DNA of 64,000 nt from Rhizomys pruinosus (lineage: Eukaryota > Chordata > Mammalia > Rodentia > Spalacidae): assembly GCA_009823505.1 (NCBI GenBank), contig VZQC01011003.1, positions 899,563 through 963,562 of the forward strand, in the 5' to 3' direction. The notes below the pieces were generated by a model that worked only from the letters and a program-made list of their open reading frames with translations, was not told the origin of the DNA and did no database searches. The first letter of the stretch is position 1. Every line of letters starts with the position of its first letter. Positions 33,996 to 44,697 of this stretch are shown here, piece by piece. The position numbers and the translations under genes were made by a program.

Positions 33996-34175
33996 GTATC
34001 TTGGTTTTCTTTTCTTTCCCTTATCTTTCCTTTCCTTTCTCCCCTCCCTCCCTCCCTTCTTTCTTTTTCTTCTTTTTCTTCTTTTAAATAGGATCTTGGT
34101 ATGTAGCCCCCGGATGGCTTGAACTACTGATTTTCCTGCCTCATCCCTTCAGTGCTGGATTACAGATATGCCTCA
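33996..34175 (-). mobile_element. Pyrimidine-rich tract plus old B1-like SINE
   Basis: TTCC/TTTC tract to 34083, then a degenerate reverse B1 (cagtgctggattacagatatg). Confidence 0.5.
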
Positions 34176-34177
34176 TG

Positions 34178-34590
34178 TTCTAGTTTGTCTTCCATTGCTG
34201 TGACAAAACACTCTGACCAACACCAACTTGGGGAGGAAAGGGTTTATTCAGCTTACATCTCCTGGGTCACAGTTCATCACTTAGGGAGCCCAAGGCAAGA
34301 ACTCAGGGCAGGAACCTGGAGGCAGGAGCTGAAGCACAGGCCATGGAGGAATGCTGTTCACTGGCTTGCTCCTCTGGCTCATGCCCAGCCTGCCTTCTTA
34401 TACGGTACACAACAACCTGCCCAGGGTGGCACTACTCATTGTGGGCTGGGCCCTCCCACATTGCCTGATAATCAAGACAATACTCCACAGACGTGGCCAC
34501 AGGCCAATCCAATGGAGCCAATTCCCCAACTGAAGCTCCCTCAACCCAGGTGTGTCAAGTTAACACTGAAGCTGTCCAGCACACCTTATT
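34178..34590. repeat. Rodent medium-reiterated element (URR1-like by memory)
   Basis: Contains gggtttattcagcttacatc, ggaggcaggagctgaagc, gggctgggccctcccacatt and tgtgtcaagttaacactg. Naming is uncertain. The open frame at 34152-34607 is a by-product. Confidence 0.65.
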
Positions 34591-34699
34591 ATGCCTGTCC
34601 ATTCTGATCTTACTGCTTTGAAATAAGATGGAGGAAAACACTAGTGTGTTTTCAGTTATTCAGAAATTCTGTAGTATTTCATTTTTCTGAAATGTGAGG

Positions 34700-34870
34700 A
34701 ACTTTTAGTTTAAAAATGTTTTTGTACATTTTGAAATTAATCTTTGGTAATTTCATACTTGAATATATTACTTCACTCTTCTAACTCCTACCAGAGCCCT
34801 CCCATCCTCCTTCCAACTTCATGTCCTCTTCCTCCTCTAACCCCTTTCTCCTCATTCTCCTGAAAAAAAA
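34700..34870 (-). mobile_element. L1 3'UTR-like fragment
   Basis: tttggtaatttcatacttg followed by a pyrimidine-rich stretch resembling the other 3'UTR copies. Confidence 0.5.
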
Positions 34871-35449
34871 AATCAATGTTTTGTAATGTAGGACAAAGCT
34901 GACAAAATAGTACAAAATAGTTAGTAGCGCTAGCACATCTATAGTTTTGTTTACTGCTTATCAAGTCAAAAGCATTGTTGTTTTATTCATCAACACTTTT
35001 GAGCACATATTACCTGCTAGAAGTTAATTGATGCATTAAAAGGTAGATACATAAGAATCAATAAGGGCAGTAGGAACATAAAATCCATGATTTCAAGAAA
35101 CTAACACTTAAAAGGCATTTAATAAGACATCATAGTAAACACTGTATTAAAAAGCCTATGTTCATAGAAGATAGAGTATCCAGTTTTGATTTCAAAAGTT
35201 GGGGAAGACTCTCCAGAAGGTTGAATTGTGAGCTGTATTTTGAAGGATGAACTCAGGAGATAAGGAGAAAGCTTTAATGAAAGAGAATGTAGCATGCATG
35301 CACTACAGATAGATGTATGGTGTGGTAGATGTGGGAATGGCTGAGCACCTTGATGGTGTGGGAAACTGTAGTTAATATGGGTGTGATCAAAGAAGCTCAA
35401 ATAGTAGTGATGAAACCGATAAGGTAGTTTGAACTAGATTATGGCGGGT

Positions 35450-35560
35450 CTTGGGCCATTGAGATCGCTCATTTGGTAAGGGTACTTGCCAGCATGCCTG
35501 ATGACTTGAGGAAAAAGACAACTCCCCACAAGTTTTTCTCTGACTTCCATATGTGTTAGA
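35450..35560 (+). mobile_element. B3-type SINE
   Basis: ccattgagatcgctcatttgg and gatgacttgag; runs into the alternating purine-pyrimidine tract. Confidence 0.6.
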
Positions 35561-35608
35561 TACGCGTGCGTGCGCGCGCGCACGCGCGCACACACACACG
35601 CACATGCA
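35561..35608. repeat. 48-bp strictly alternating pyrimidine-purine tract (CG/CA-rich)
   Basis: Twenty-four consecutive YR dinucleotides including long (CG)n, a classic Z-DNA-forming pattern. Confidence 0.93.
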
Positions 35609-35758
35609 AAGTGTAATAAAGAAGATTATGACAGGTCTTCTGGGGCTTTCCTAAACATTTTGTAGCTTGTATGAGGGAGATGTTATGATCAAATTTGCAC
35701 TTTTGAGTGGTGACCTTGAGAGTGGACAATTTATTCCATTGAAAGAAACAGGTGATTG

Positions 35759-36046
35759 GGACTGGAGAGATGGCTCAGCAGTTAAGAGGAATGACTGCTC
35801 ATGCAGAGGACCCGAGTTTGAGTCCCAGCACCCACATGGCAGCTAAGAACCGTCTTTAAGCCAGGTGGGGTGGCGCACGCCTTTAATCCCAGCACTTGGG
35901 AGGCAGAGGTAGGTGGATCTCTGTGAGTTCAAGGCCAGCCTGGTCTATAGAGTGAGTTCCAGGCCAGCTGGGGCTACAGGGAGACCCTGTCTCAAAAAAA
36001 AAAAAAAAAAAAAAAATAAAAAAGACAAAAAAAAAAAAAAGAGAGA
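35759..36046 (+). mobile_element. Composite B2-B1 SINE, copy 2, with TSD
   Basis: B2 head to aagaaccgtctttaa (35859) joined directly to B1 (gccaggtggggtggcgcacg, from 35860) and one A-tail to 36046. Flanked by a perfect 18-bp TSD gaaagaaacaggtgattg at 35741-35758 and 36047-36064, so it was inserted as one unit. Confidence 0.95.
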
Positions 36047-36249
36047 GAAAGAAACAGGTGATTGCAATTTTTAGTAAATTCTTACAGTGGTCTAGGCAAA
36101 AGATGTTAAGGACTTGTAGCAAAATATAAAATAAAACTTGGGGAATATTTATAGAAGGAAGAAAGATGGATGGATAATGTTAAGAGATGATAGAGAAGAA
36201 TGATAGACTCTACAACAATTTATAAAATACTGAAACCAAGCAATTGTTG

Positions 36250-36448
36250 TGGGGCTGGAGAGATGGCTCAGCAGTTAAGAGCACTGGCTTCTCTTGTAGA
36301 AGACCCATGTTCAGTTCCTAGAATGTACATGGCAGCTAACCAGTTCCAGGGAATCTTCCTCTCCTGGCCTCCATGGGCATTGTGTGTGTGATGCACTTAC
36401 ATATATGCAAGCACAACACTTATACACATAGAATAAGTAAAAATAAAT
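36250..36448 (+). mobile_element. B2 SINE, older
   Basis: ggggctggagagatggctca to cacatagaataagtaaaaat with an internal deletion. Confidence 0.88.
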
Positions 36449-36741
36449 ATTTTGTGACTGATTAAATGTCCATAGGGGAATTTAGATGATTCTTAAAATT
36501 TCTCCTTTGATTAACTAGTTGATGACAGAGCCATTATCATAGATAGAAAATGGGAAAAACAGAGTAATTCGAAAGGAAAGTAAATCATCTAACTTTAAGG
36601 TGTTTGCTAGCCATCTGACTGGAGATGTTTAACAGGTGTTGGATTTAATTGTTTTGAATTTAGAGAGGTCTAGCCAGAGACACAGATTCAAAGTAAAAAG
36701 TAGTGGTTAATAAATAATATTGTAAAAAATGATCACTGAAA

Positions 36742-36796
36742 TGGGGCTGGAGAGATGGCTCTGGTTAAGCACACTGGCTGTCCTTGCAGAGGACCT
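36742..36796 (+). mobile_element. B2 fragment
   Basis: First ~55 bases of B2 only; the rest is missing. Confidence 0.8.
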
Positions 36797-37104
36797 GGAG
36801 ACAATTTAGCTAGTTTAATCAAGGGATAGGAACTGGTAGTGGTTAAAGATAAGATTGCAATGAACAGTTCCTAAAGAAGGAGATAGAATTAAGAAGAAAA
36901 ATAAGTTTTGGAGAGGGAAAGGGATAATTATTCAGATAAGAAAAATCGTGTGGCCCTAATTATGGAAAGGATTTCAATAATTGGCATTGGAAAAGAATTA
37001 TTTCAAGGGGTATTTGCTAGAAAGAGTGCTTACTGTATTTTCATTTGAAGACAAAGTCAGCTTTAAGTTGAAGGCACAGAAGGAGGCCAGTATGCATAAT
37101 TTTG

Positions 37105-37735
37105 ACTTTTCTTTTTAAATATTTTTATTAGTTCTTTGAGAATTTCATACAATGTATTTTGTTCATCCCCTCCCAACTCCCCCCAGGTCCACCTCCCTTC
37201 TCTACCCACCCAACTTTGTGCCCTCATTATTATTATTTTTATCCATTGAAATCAGTTTGTCCTGTCCATGTACTCTTGGCTGTATGGCCATCTGCTGGAG
37301 CATGATTGATCTACCAGAGGCCACATTCTTAAAGAAAACGAGTCTCCTCCCAGCAGCTATGAGTTGCTCACCTCCCTTCTCCATGCCAGGATTTTGTCTG
37401 GCTTAAGTTTCTGTAGATCTTTTGGATGTTGTCACAATCACTGTAAGTTCATAAGTTCACCTATCCTGTTGCGTCTGGAAAACACTGTTTCTTTGTAGTC
37501 ATCCTCTGCCTCTGGCTTTTACAATATCTCTGCTTCCTCCTCTGTAATAATCCCTCAACCTTGGGAGGAGAAGGTATGATATAGGTGGTTCATTGAGAGC
37601 TGAGTTTCTTATTCTCTGTACATTGACCAGGTATGAGTCTCTGTGTTAAATCACTACTGACAAAAGCTTTTTTGGTGAGGGTTGAGAGATGCATAATCTA
37701 TAGATATAAGGTGGATATAAGGATAAGTCATCCTT
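37105..37735 (-). mobile_element. L1 3'UTR-like repeat
   Basis: Second copy of the 26345 element; cccctcccaactccccccagg tract at 37167. Confidence 0.7.
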
Positions 37736-37815
37736 TTTTCTTTTATTTTTTTGTATTCTACTTGGGCACATAGGTACATCACTAATCTCAAACTGTATCC
37801 CTCATTCCTATTCCT

Positions 37816-37819
<4 letters not shown>

Positions 37820-37865
<46 letters not shown>
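37820..37865. repeat. (TC)n microsatellite
   Basis: About 23 TC units. Confidence 0.95.
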
Positions 37866-37869
<4 letters not shown>

Positions 37870-38163
37870 GTATGTATTGGTGTGGATTTGTGTTTGCATA
37901 TGGTGCATGTATGTGTATGTGTGTGCCAGTGTGGAGACCCAGAGTTTATGCTGGAAGCAGGGTCTCTTGGTGAACCCAGAACCCACTGATTCTGACTAGT
38001 GTAGTTTACCAGCTTGCTTCAGGGATTCCCTAGCTCTGCCTCCAAAGTACTGGGATTACAGTTGGCCATCATGCCTGCCTGGCTTTTTACATGGGTTGTG
38101 GGGATCCAAACTCTGGTCCTCATGTTTGTATGGCAAGTACTTTATTGAACCATTTCCTCAGTC
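37866..38163 (-). mobile_element. B4/RSINE1-type SINE
   Basis: gagaccc, ctggaagcagggtctc, gggattacagttggccatc, ggggatccaaactctggtcc and a terminal ccatttcctcagtc. Confidence 0.75.
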
Positions 38164-38440
38164 TCCCAACACTTTTTGAGGCTGACACTATAATCTTTAC
38201 TGAAAATAGAAATAAGAAATAGAAAAATGATTCTGGCCCTATAAAAGTCTCTTTAGACCTCTTGCTTAATACGATATAGGAGAAAGTTAAAAGGGTGTTT
38301 TCTTATGCTTTAGGAATTACATGCAGTGTGATTTATTGATTCCTTCCAAATGATTCTTTAGTATTTACAACATTTTTATGAACTTTAGTAACATACTTGA
38401 CTTAACTAATTATTTTTGTGTGTGTATGTGTGTGTCTTAG
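38164..38440. other. Intron sequence up to exon h
   Basis: Unique-looking; ends in the GT-rich 3' splice region. Confidence 0.55.
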
Positions 38441-38538
38441 GGTTATGGTTTTCCAGTCAACCGACTTTTTGACCTTTTATTTGAAATAAGAGATCAGTAC
38501 AGTGAAACACTGCTAAAGAAATGGGCTGGTGTCTTCAG
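38441..38538 (+). CDS. EXOC6: EXOC6 exon h (98 bp)
   Basis: Acceptor gtgtcttag preceded by a GT-rich rather than pyrimidine-rich tract; encodes GYGFPVNRLFDLLFEIRDQY then SETLLKKWAGVF plus two bases of an arginine codon, donor gtgagt. This lies near the start of the Sec15 C-terminal region known from fly structures to contact Rab11. Phase 2 at the end, so skipping shifts the frame. Confidence 0.96.
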
Positions 38539-38700
38539 GTGAGTCTAAGCCATGGGACCTTAGTATAATGAGTAAGTTTGTCAAATAATCATTTGGTCTT
38601 ATATATAGTAATAAAAAAGCTGTCATCAATTTCTCCTGTGGTAAAATGCACCTGAAATTTATCCTCTAAACTTTTTGTAGTAGCATTAAGAATATTCACT

Positions 38701-38722
38701 GGGGGGGGGGCTGGAGAGATGN
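38701..38722 (+). mobile_element. Stub of a B2 SINE ending at an N (assembly gap likely)
   Basis: G10, ctggagagatg, then N and unrelated intron. Confidence 0.8.
38722..38722. other. Ambiguous base N
   Basis: Single N where a B2 stub stops; probably a closed gap. Confidence 1.
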
Positions 38723-38819
38723 GTTTTTAAAGTATGCAGTGAACTCCTATTTATTTTAACAGAATTGTTTCTTCTAAGCACTGATCTCTTCTAATGAAGT
38801 TGTTTCCTTTTAAAAGTAT

Positions 38820-39042
38820 TTTATTTTAATTATGTTTATGTGTGTATGTCTGTGTGTGGGTATGTACAGGTAAGTGTAGGTGCCTGCAGAAGCCAGAAGA
38901 GGGCGTTTGATCACTTGGAGCTGGAGTTATAGGCAGTTGTGAGACACTTGAGGGGGCAGTTGTAGGGGCTGGGAACTGAACTCAAACTGGGGTCCTCTCT
39001 AAGAGCATCATAAGCTCTTACCACTGAGCTGTTTCTTCAGCC
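38820..39042 (-). mobile_element. B3-type SINE
   Basis: Reverse B3 with cagaagccagaagagggcg and a terminal gagctgtttcttcagcc. Confidence 0.8.
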
Positions 39043-39159
39043 TCTGTTTCAACAAACTAACAAAACCACCACATTGATTGCAAATATTTTCCTTTTAGAT
39101 ATTACAGCTGGCTGTTTGACTGATTGAAAATATCTTTTCTGGCTTTAATTTTGTCTGTA

Positions 39160-39600
39160 TTATTTATTTACTTTTGGGAACTTAGAAATTTGGAGGGAAG
39201 GTTGTTTGCTGCAGTGTAGTCTCACCCCATAGGGAAGTGCTTCCTCATCAGAGGTCTGCAGAGGTGGGACTCCCAAAGTACTTCCTGCCTAGAGAAGTCT
39301 GAAGTCAGAGCCCATAGTTGAGGCTATCCTTGCCCAGCATCAGGAGCCAATGGTCATCACTGTAAGAGGACCAGACGGCATCTCCAACAGGAGCAGGTAA
39401 CATCCAGCTTTGGGGTCCCCTGGGCCGAACGTGGTTATGGGTATTGGGAGAGTTAAAATGGCCCCAGCTGACATGGGAAATTCCAAAGACAAGGGATGTT
39501 CTCTTTGTGTGTTCCTGTTCATAGGAACTATAGTTTCTTTTCATCCTGCCCACCCCCAGTAATATCAAAGGAAGTTGGATAGACAGATTGAAGATAGATT
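39160..39600. other. Unassigned GC-richer segment with an 88-codon minus frame
   Basis: Minus 39305-39568 is open (SHVSWGHFNSPNTHNHVRP...). AATAAATAA on the minus strand lies 3' of it near 39165. No family recognised. Confidence 0.35.
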
Positions 39601-39671
39601 ATAGATGATAACAGGTAGCTAGATGATAGGCAAATAGATGTGAATCACTTTATTTTTTTATTTTTTTTTTT

Positions 39672-39815
39672 TTGGTCTTTTTGAGACAAGGTCTCCCTGT
39701 AGCTCCGGCTGTCCTGGAACTTGCTGTGTAGACCAGGCTGGCCTTGAACTCATAGAGATCCACCTGCCCTGCCTCCCAAGTGCTAGGATTAAAGGCATGC
39801 GCCACCACGCCTGGC
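39672..39815 (-). mobile_element. B1 SINE
   Basis: Reverse B1 from ggtctttttgagacaagg to ccaccacgcctggc. Confidence 0.93.
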
Positions 39816-40057
39816 TAATAGTTAAATACTTTTAAAGTATACATTCAAAGGTATTTTGCACTGGAGGCAGAAATTTAAATTTGACTTGAGGCAAGTGCTG
39901 TTTATATAACCTAAATATTTTAAAAATCTTAAAGACTCTAAATAGGATGAATACGTTTACTAATATAACCATTTGCCTGAATGGTATAGATTAAAGTATT
40001 TTAATATCCTGGAGACTTTACATTGCCATTAAAAGAGCAACATCCCCCCCCCCTTTT

Positions 40058-40206
40058 TTCTTTTGGTCTTTTTTGAGACAGGGTCTCCCTTTAGTCTCAG
40101 CTGGCCTGGAGCTCACTCTGTTGACCAGGCTGGCCTTGAACTCACAGAGATCACTTGCCTCTGCCTTCCAAGTGCTGGGATTAAAGACATGCACCCCCAC
40201 GCCCGG
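40058..40206 (-). mobile_element. B1 SINE
   Basis: Reverse B1 preceded by C10 and T-tail, ending cacgcccggc. Confidence 0.92.
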
Positions 40207-40392
40207 CACCCCTTTTTTTAAGTACCAAAATATCTCCCCCTTCTTTTTCCTTTCTGCTTCCCTCACTTCATCTATCCCTTTCTTCCTTTTCCTCTCTTTC
40301 TCAAAAAAGTCAATCTTGAGACCTTACATCTAGGTTGCCCAAAGTATGATAGATGTCATATGTCATAGTGTCTGATGATACTTACTTGCTTT

Positions 40393-40592
40393 TTATTTAT
40401 ATGTATGTGTGTGAACCTGGAAGTATGTGGACCATGTGTATTCAGGAGTCTATGGAGGCCAAAAGAGAGTATCAGATCCCCTGGAACTATAGTCACAGGT
40501 GCCTGTGAGCTGCCACATGGGTGCTGGGAACCAAACTTGGGTCATCTGCAGGAGCAGTAAGTGCTCCGCACCACTCAGCCATCTCTCTAAGC
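40393..40592 (-). mobile_element. B2/B3-type SINE
   Basis: Reverse element with cagatcccctggaactatag and a terminal cagccatctctctaagcc. Confidence 0.82.
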
Positions 40593-40828
40593 CTGTATCT
40601 GATGACACCAAATTGAAGCTGTCTCATATGATTTCACACATGCTTAGCACTTACTCCAACAGCTTTCAAAGCTGGAGGCTAACCTCTGAATTCTGTAATA
40701 CAAAATTTTTTTGTAAGTTCTTAAGTGGCTTATAAGGTAACAGACCTAAGTAAATATTAAATAAATTCTTATTTGAGCTTACCATAGTAACATTTATTGC
40801 TTTTATTTATTAATTTTTATTTTTGGCA

Positions 40829-40901
40829 ATATTGTAGATTGAAGCCAGGACCTTGTAGATGCTAGGAATGTGCTCTGCCATGAACCACTTCTCCCAGCTT
40901 T
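40829..40901 (-). mobile_element. ID-like tRNA-derived SINE
   Basis: Reverse ID: attgaagccaggaccttgtag, gctctgccatgaaccacttctcccagc. Confidence 0.65.
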
Positions 40902-40920
40902 GTAAAATTAAAAAAACTTT

Positions 40921-41112
40921 CTATTTATTTATTTATTTGTTTGTTTATTTATTTATTGTGTGTATGTATGTATGTTTGTATGTATGTGTGTATGTATGTA
41001 TGTCAGAAGACAACTTGTAGGAGTCAGTTCTCTTCTTGTAGTACCAGGAGATTGAACTCAGGTCATGGGGCTTGGCTTCGCTCACCTTTACTCATTGAGC
41101 TATCTTGCTGGT
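40921..41112 (-). mobile_element. B3-type SINE
   Basis: (TATG)n-rich tail, gacaacttgtaggagtcag, terminal gctatcttgctgg. Confidence 0.85.
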
Positions 41113-41126
41113 GCAGACCTTTTTTA

Positions 41127-41265
41127 TTCTTAAAACAAGATCTTGGTAAGTTGCCCAGGCTGTCCTCAGACTCACTCTTTAGCCTAGACAGGCCTTAGAC
41201 TCGCCATTCTCCTGTCTCTGTGTCCCAAGTAGCTAGAGTTATGGATGGGTGTGCTTAATGATATC
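41127..41265 (-). mobile_element. Old B1-like SINE
   Basis: aagttgcccaggctgtcctcag and ctgtgtcccaagtagctag resemble an early B1/7SL form. Confidence 0.6.
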
Positions 41266-41424
41266 TAAGAGTATTTTTTTTTTTGTCAAGGTCCTGACTC
41301 TGATGGGTAATTGAAACTATTTATATATAACTATCAACCATTTTTATATTAAATATTTTAAAAATAGAGGTAGTATGTTTTGATAAAGATGGTGATCTAT
41401 GACTTATTCTTGTACTTTATGTGA

Positions 41425-43915
41425 TATTTAAAAAAAAATATAATGCTTTTATTGAAGTTTTGTGTATTTCAGACATCATTTTTCAGTTCAGTTTAGACAT
41501 ATTCCCCCTTCCCTTCCACCCCACCCCAGTGGTGCCATATAAGTCCTACATCTTTCTCTCAGTCTTTTTAAAGTTTTTCTCTGCAAAGGTTTATTGTTTT
41601 GGGTGGAATTGAACTATATCCATCTGTTCTTTGACCCAGTCCTTATGTTGTTGTGGTTCCCTCCCAATTGTATTGCTCCAAAGTATGCCTATATACACAT
41701 CATATATGTACCAGAATTATGTCCTCCAGGAATAAAACTGTATGTTAACTCCTATATATGTTTAGGAGTTCACATTTTTTTCCTTTTAATTTTATATTAC
41801 TCTAAAATATGAATATATACTTTCTGTCCATATACATTAATTACCATATCTGAAAGTAAGTGATGTTTAGAGTTTTAGGGCTCATTAAGAGAGTCACATT
41901 ATAACATCATAGTTGCTTTCAGATAGAAAAAAATATAACAGTAACATTGCTTAGCTTGCCTTTCAATTGGGGGATTTGGTACTAGCATCCACAAATGAGG
42001 GAAACCATTCCCTGTTTATTTTGGGGGCACTGTGTTACTTCACTTAGTGTAATGGCTTTGGGTTCCATCCATTTGCCTGCAAAGTTCATGATTAACATGA
42101 TTAACATCATGAACTTTGGAGGTAAATGGATGGAACTCAAAGCCAATATGCTTTGAATTCCATCTTTCTTTACTGCTGCATAGAACTTCATTGTGTAGAT
42201 GTACCACGTTTTTGAGGGGCATTTGGGTTGGTTCCAACTCTTCGCTATTGTGAACAGAGCTGCAGTAAACATAGATGAGCATGTATCCTTGCGATAGGAT
42301 GAGTCTTGTGGGTATACACCCAAGAGTGGTATGGCTGGGTCAAGTGGTAGGCTCATTTTGAGTCTTTTTTTTTTTAGAAAATTTTTTTATTTATTTTTAT
42401 TTTTATTTTTATTGATGCTTTGTGTGTTTCATACATCATTTTCCAATTCAGTTTGAGTCTTTTAAGGGTTCTCCACTCTGCTTTCCAAAGTAGTTGTTTA
42501 CATTCCTCCCAGCAGTGGATGAGTGTTCCCCTTTCTCCAGAACCTCTCCAGCATTTGGTGTCTTTTGTTTTCTTGATCCTAGCCAGTCTTATCGAAGTGA
42601 GATAATACCTTAGAGTGGTTTTAATTTGCATTTCCTTAATTATTAGCTACGTTGAACATTTTTTTAGATGCTTCTCAGCAATCTCTAATTCCTCCCTTGT
42701 AAAGTCTCTGTTCAACTCTTTGCTCTATCTTTTGAGTGAGTCATTTGTTTTCTTTCTTCTTTGTTTTTTTGAGTAGCTTATATATTCTGGATGTTAATGC
42801 CCTGTCCTCCCACTCTGTGGGTTTTCTCTTCACTTCCTTGATTGTTTCTTTTGCTGTACAGAAGCTTTTGAGTTTGATGAGGTCCCACTTGTCAGCTATT
42901 GACTTTATTTCCTGCGCAGCTGCTGTTTGACTTAGAAAGTCTTTTCCTACTCCTATGTCTTGTAGATTGCTACGAACTCTTTCTTCTATCACCTTCAGAG
43001 TTTCGGGTTTCACCTTGAGGTCTTTGATCCATTTGGAGTTGATTTTTGTACAGGGTGAGAGGTAGGGGTTTAATTTTGTTCTTCTACATATCGTAATGCA
43101 GTTTTGCCAGCACCATTTGCTGAAGATGCTCTCTTTCCTCCAATGAGTTTTTTTGGCCCCTTTATTGAATATAAGGTGGCTGAAATTTTATGAGCTCAAG
43201 TTTGTGCAATTTTGTTCCATTGGTCAACGAGTCTGTTTTTGTGCCAGTACCAGGCTGTCTTTATGACTATCGCCCTATAATATAGCTTGAAGTCTGATAA
43301 GGTGATCCCCCCTATATCACATTTTTTGCTCAGGGTTGCTTTAGCTATTCAGCGTCTTTTGTCTTCCCATATGAATTTAAGGATTTTTTTTGCCAAGTCT
43401 GCGAAGAAACTCTTGGGGATTTTAATTGGGATTGCATTGAATCTGTATATTAATTTGGGTAGAATGGACATTTTTACTATATTAATTTTTCCAATCTATG
43501 AGCATGGGAGGTTTTTCCATCTTTTGATGTCATCTTCAGTCTCCTTCAGGGGTTAAAATTTTTTTGCTGTAGAGATCTTTGGTGTCTTTAGTTAGGTTTA
43601 TTCCCAGTTGGTTTTTTTTTTTTGAGGCTATTGTGAGTGGGAAGGTCTCCTTGTATTCTTTCTCCAGTTGCTTGTTGTTGGTGTAAAGAAAGGCCAGGTT
43701 AATTTTGTATCCTGCCACTTTATGAAGCTCTTAATTGTTTCTAGGAGTTTTCTGGTGGAGTTTTTCGCATCCCTCAGGTAAACTATCTTACCATCTGCAA
43801 ACAGGGATAGTTTGACTTCCTCTTTTCCAATTACTACTCCTTTAATTTCCCTTTCTTGCCTTATTGCCCTAGAAAGTGTTTCAAGCACTATATCGAAGAG
43901 GACTTGTGTAATTTG
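41425..43915 (-). mobile_element. LINE-1, 5'-truncated, with internal inverted duplication
   Basis: 3'UTR at about 41425-41940 (catcatttttcagttcagttt; ccttccaccccaccccag), then ORF2 reverse to 43915. Minus frames read [20 protein letters not shown] and PETLKVIEERVRSNLQDIGV, ORF2-type. Stops and frameshifts make it inactive. Confidence 0.88.
42371..42450 (-). mobile_element. Very short L1 3'-end insertion inside L1
   Basis: A ~75-bp L1 tail (gatgctttgtgtgtttcatac, catcattttccaattcag) flanked by ttgagtctttt on both sides. Confidence 0.8.
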
Positions 43916-43963
43916 AAGCCCTCTTCAGAATAAGGTTAAAGTTTTCCTGTGATAAATTGTCTT

Positions 43964-43981
43964 AAAACTTCTAAAGCAGGG
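43964..43981. repeat. Left target-site duplication of the CREM retrocopy
   Basis: The 18-bp aaaacttctaaagcaggg is perfectly repeated at 45287-45304. The site reads tt/aaaa at its left edge, the preferred L1 endonuclease cut. Confidence 0.95.
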
Positions 43982-44697
43982 GCGGCAGGCACCGCTCTAA
44001 GCGGCGGTTGTGCTGGGTGTCCCCACCTCCTCCTGTCCATAATCAGTGACAAGTCCGCTACTAAATCCCTTCGCTGCAGATAAATAAAGAAGAAAACAGG
44101 GAAGGAGCAAAGCATTGATTATAGATGTAATAATAGTGAGCAAATGTGGCAGGAAGAAGTATATTAGGACAAATGTAAGACAAATGACCATGGAAACAGT
44201 TGAATCTCAGCAGGATCGAGGTGTAACACATTCTTTGGCAGAGTGCAGCTCTGTTCATATGCAGACTCAGACTGGTCAAATTTCTGTTCCTACTCTAGCT
44301 CAGGTTTCTGTAGCTGGATCAGGCTCTGGAAGAGGCTCCCCAGCTGTGACTCTAGTACAGTTACCATCAGGCCAAACTGTACAGGTCCAGGGAGTAATTC
44401 AGACACCACACCTGTCGGTTATTCAATTACCACAATACAAACTGTTCAGGTAGCAACAATTGCAGAGACAAATGAGTCTGCAGAATCAGAAGGTGTAATT
44501 GATTCTCATAAATGTAAAGAAATCCTTTCACGAAGACCCTCATATAGAAAAATACTGAATGAACTTTCCTCTGATGTGCCTGGTATTCCCAAGATTGAAG
44601 AAGAAAAATCAGAGGAAGAAGGAACACCACCGAACATTGCTACCATGGCAATACCAACTAGCATATATCAGACTAGCACGGGGTAATACAGTATGTA

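Larger units (their letters stand above)
35160..36740. repeat. Ancient mammalian interspersed repeat, interrupted (family name uncertain)
   Basis: cagtggtctaggcaaaagatg at 36085 and gccatctgactggagatgtttaacagg at 36612 follow a repeat seen across mammals. The same family recurs at 56110-57060. Younger SINEs interrupt it. Confidence 0.5.

Noticed and set aside
34152..34607. 151-codon plus frame
   Set aside because: Lies within the rodent interspersed repeat at 34178-34590; no protein similarity recognised.
43420..43915. L1 ORF2 as an intact reverse transcriptase gene
   Set aside because: Stops and frameshifts throughout; only fragments of up to ~130 codons remain open.
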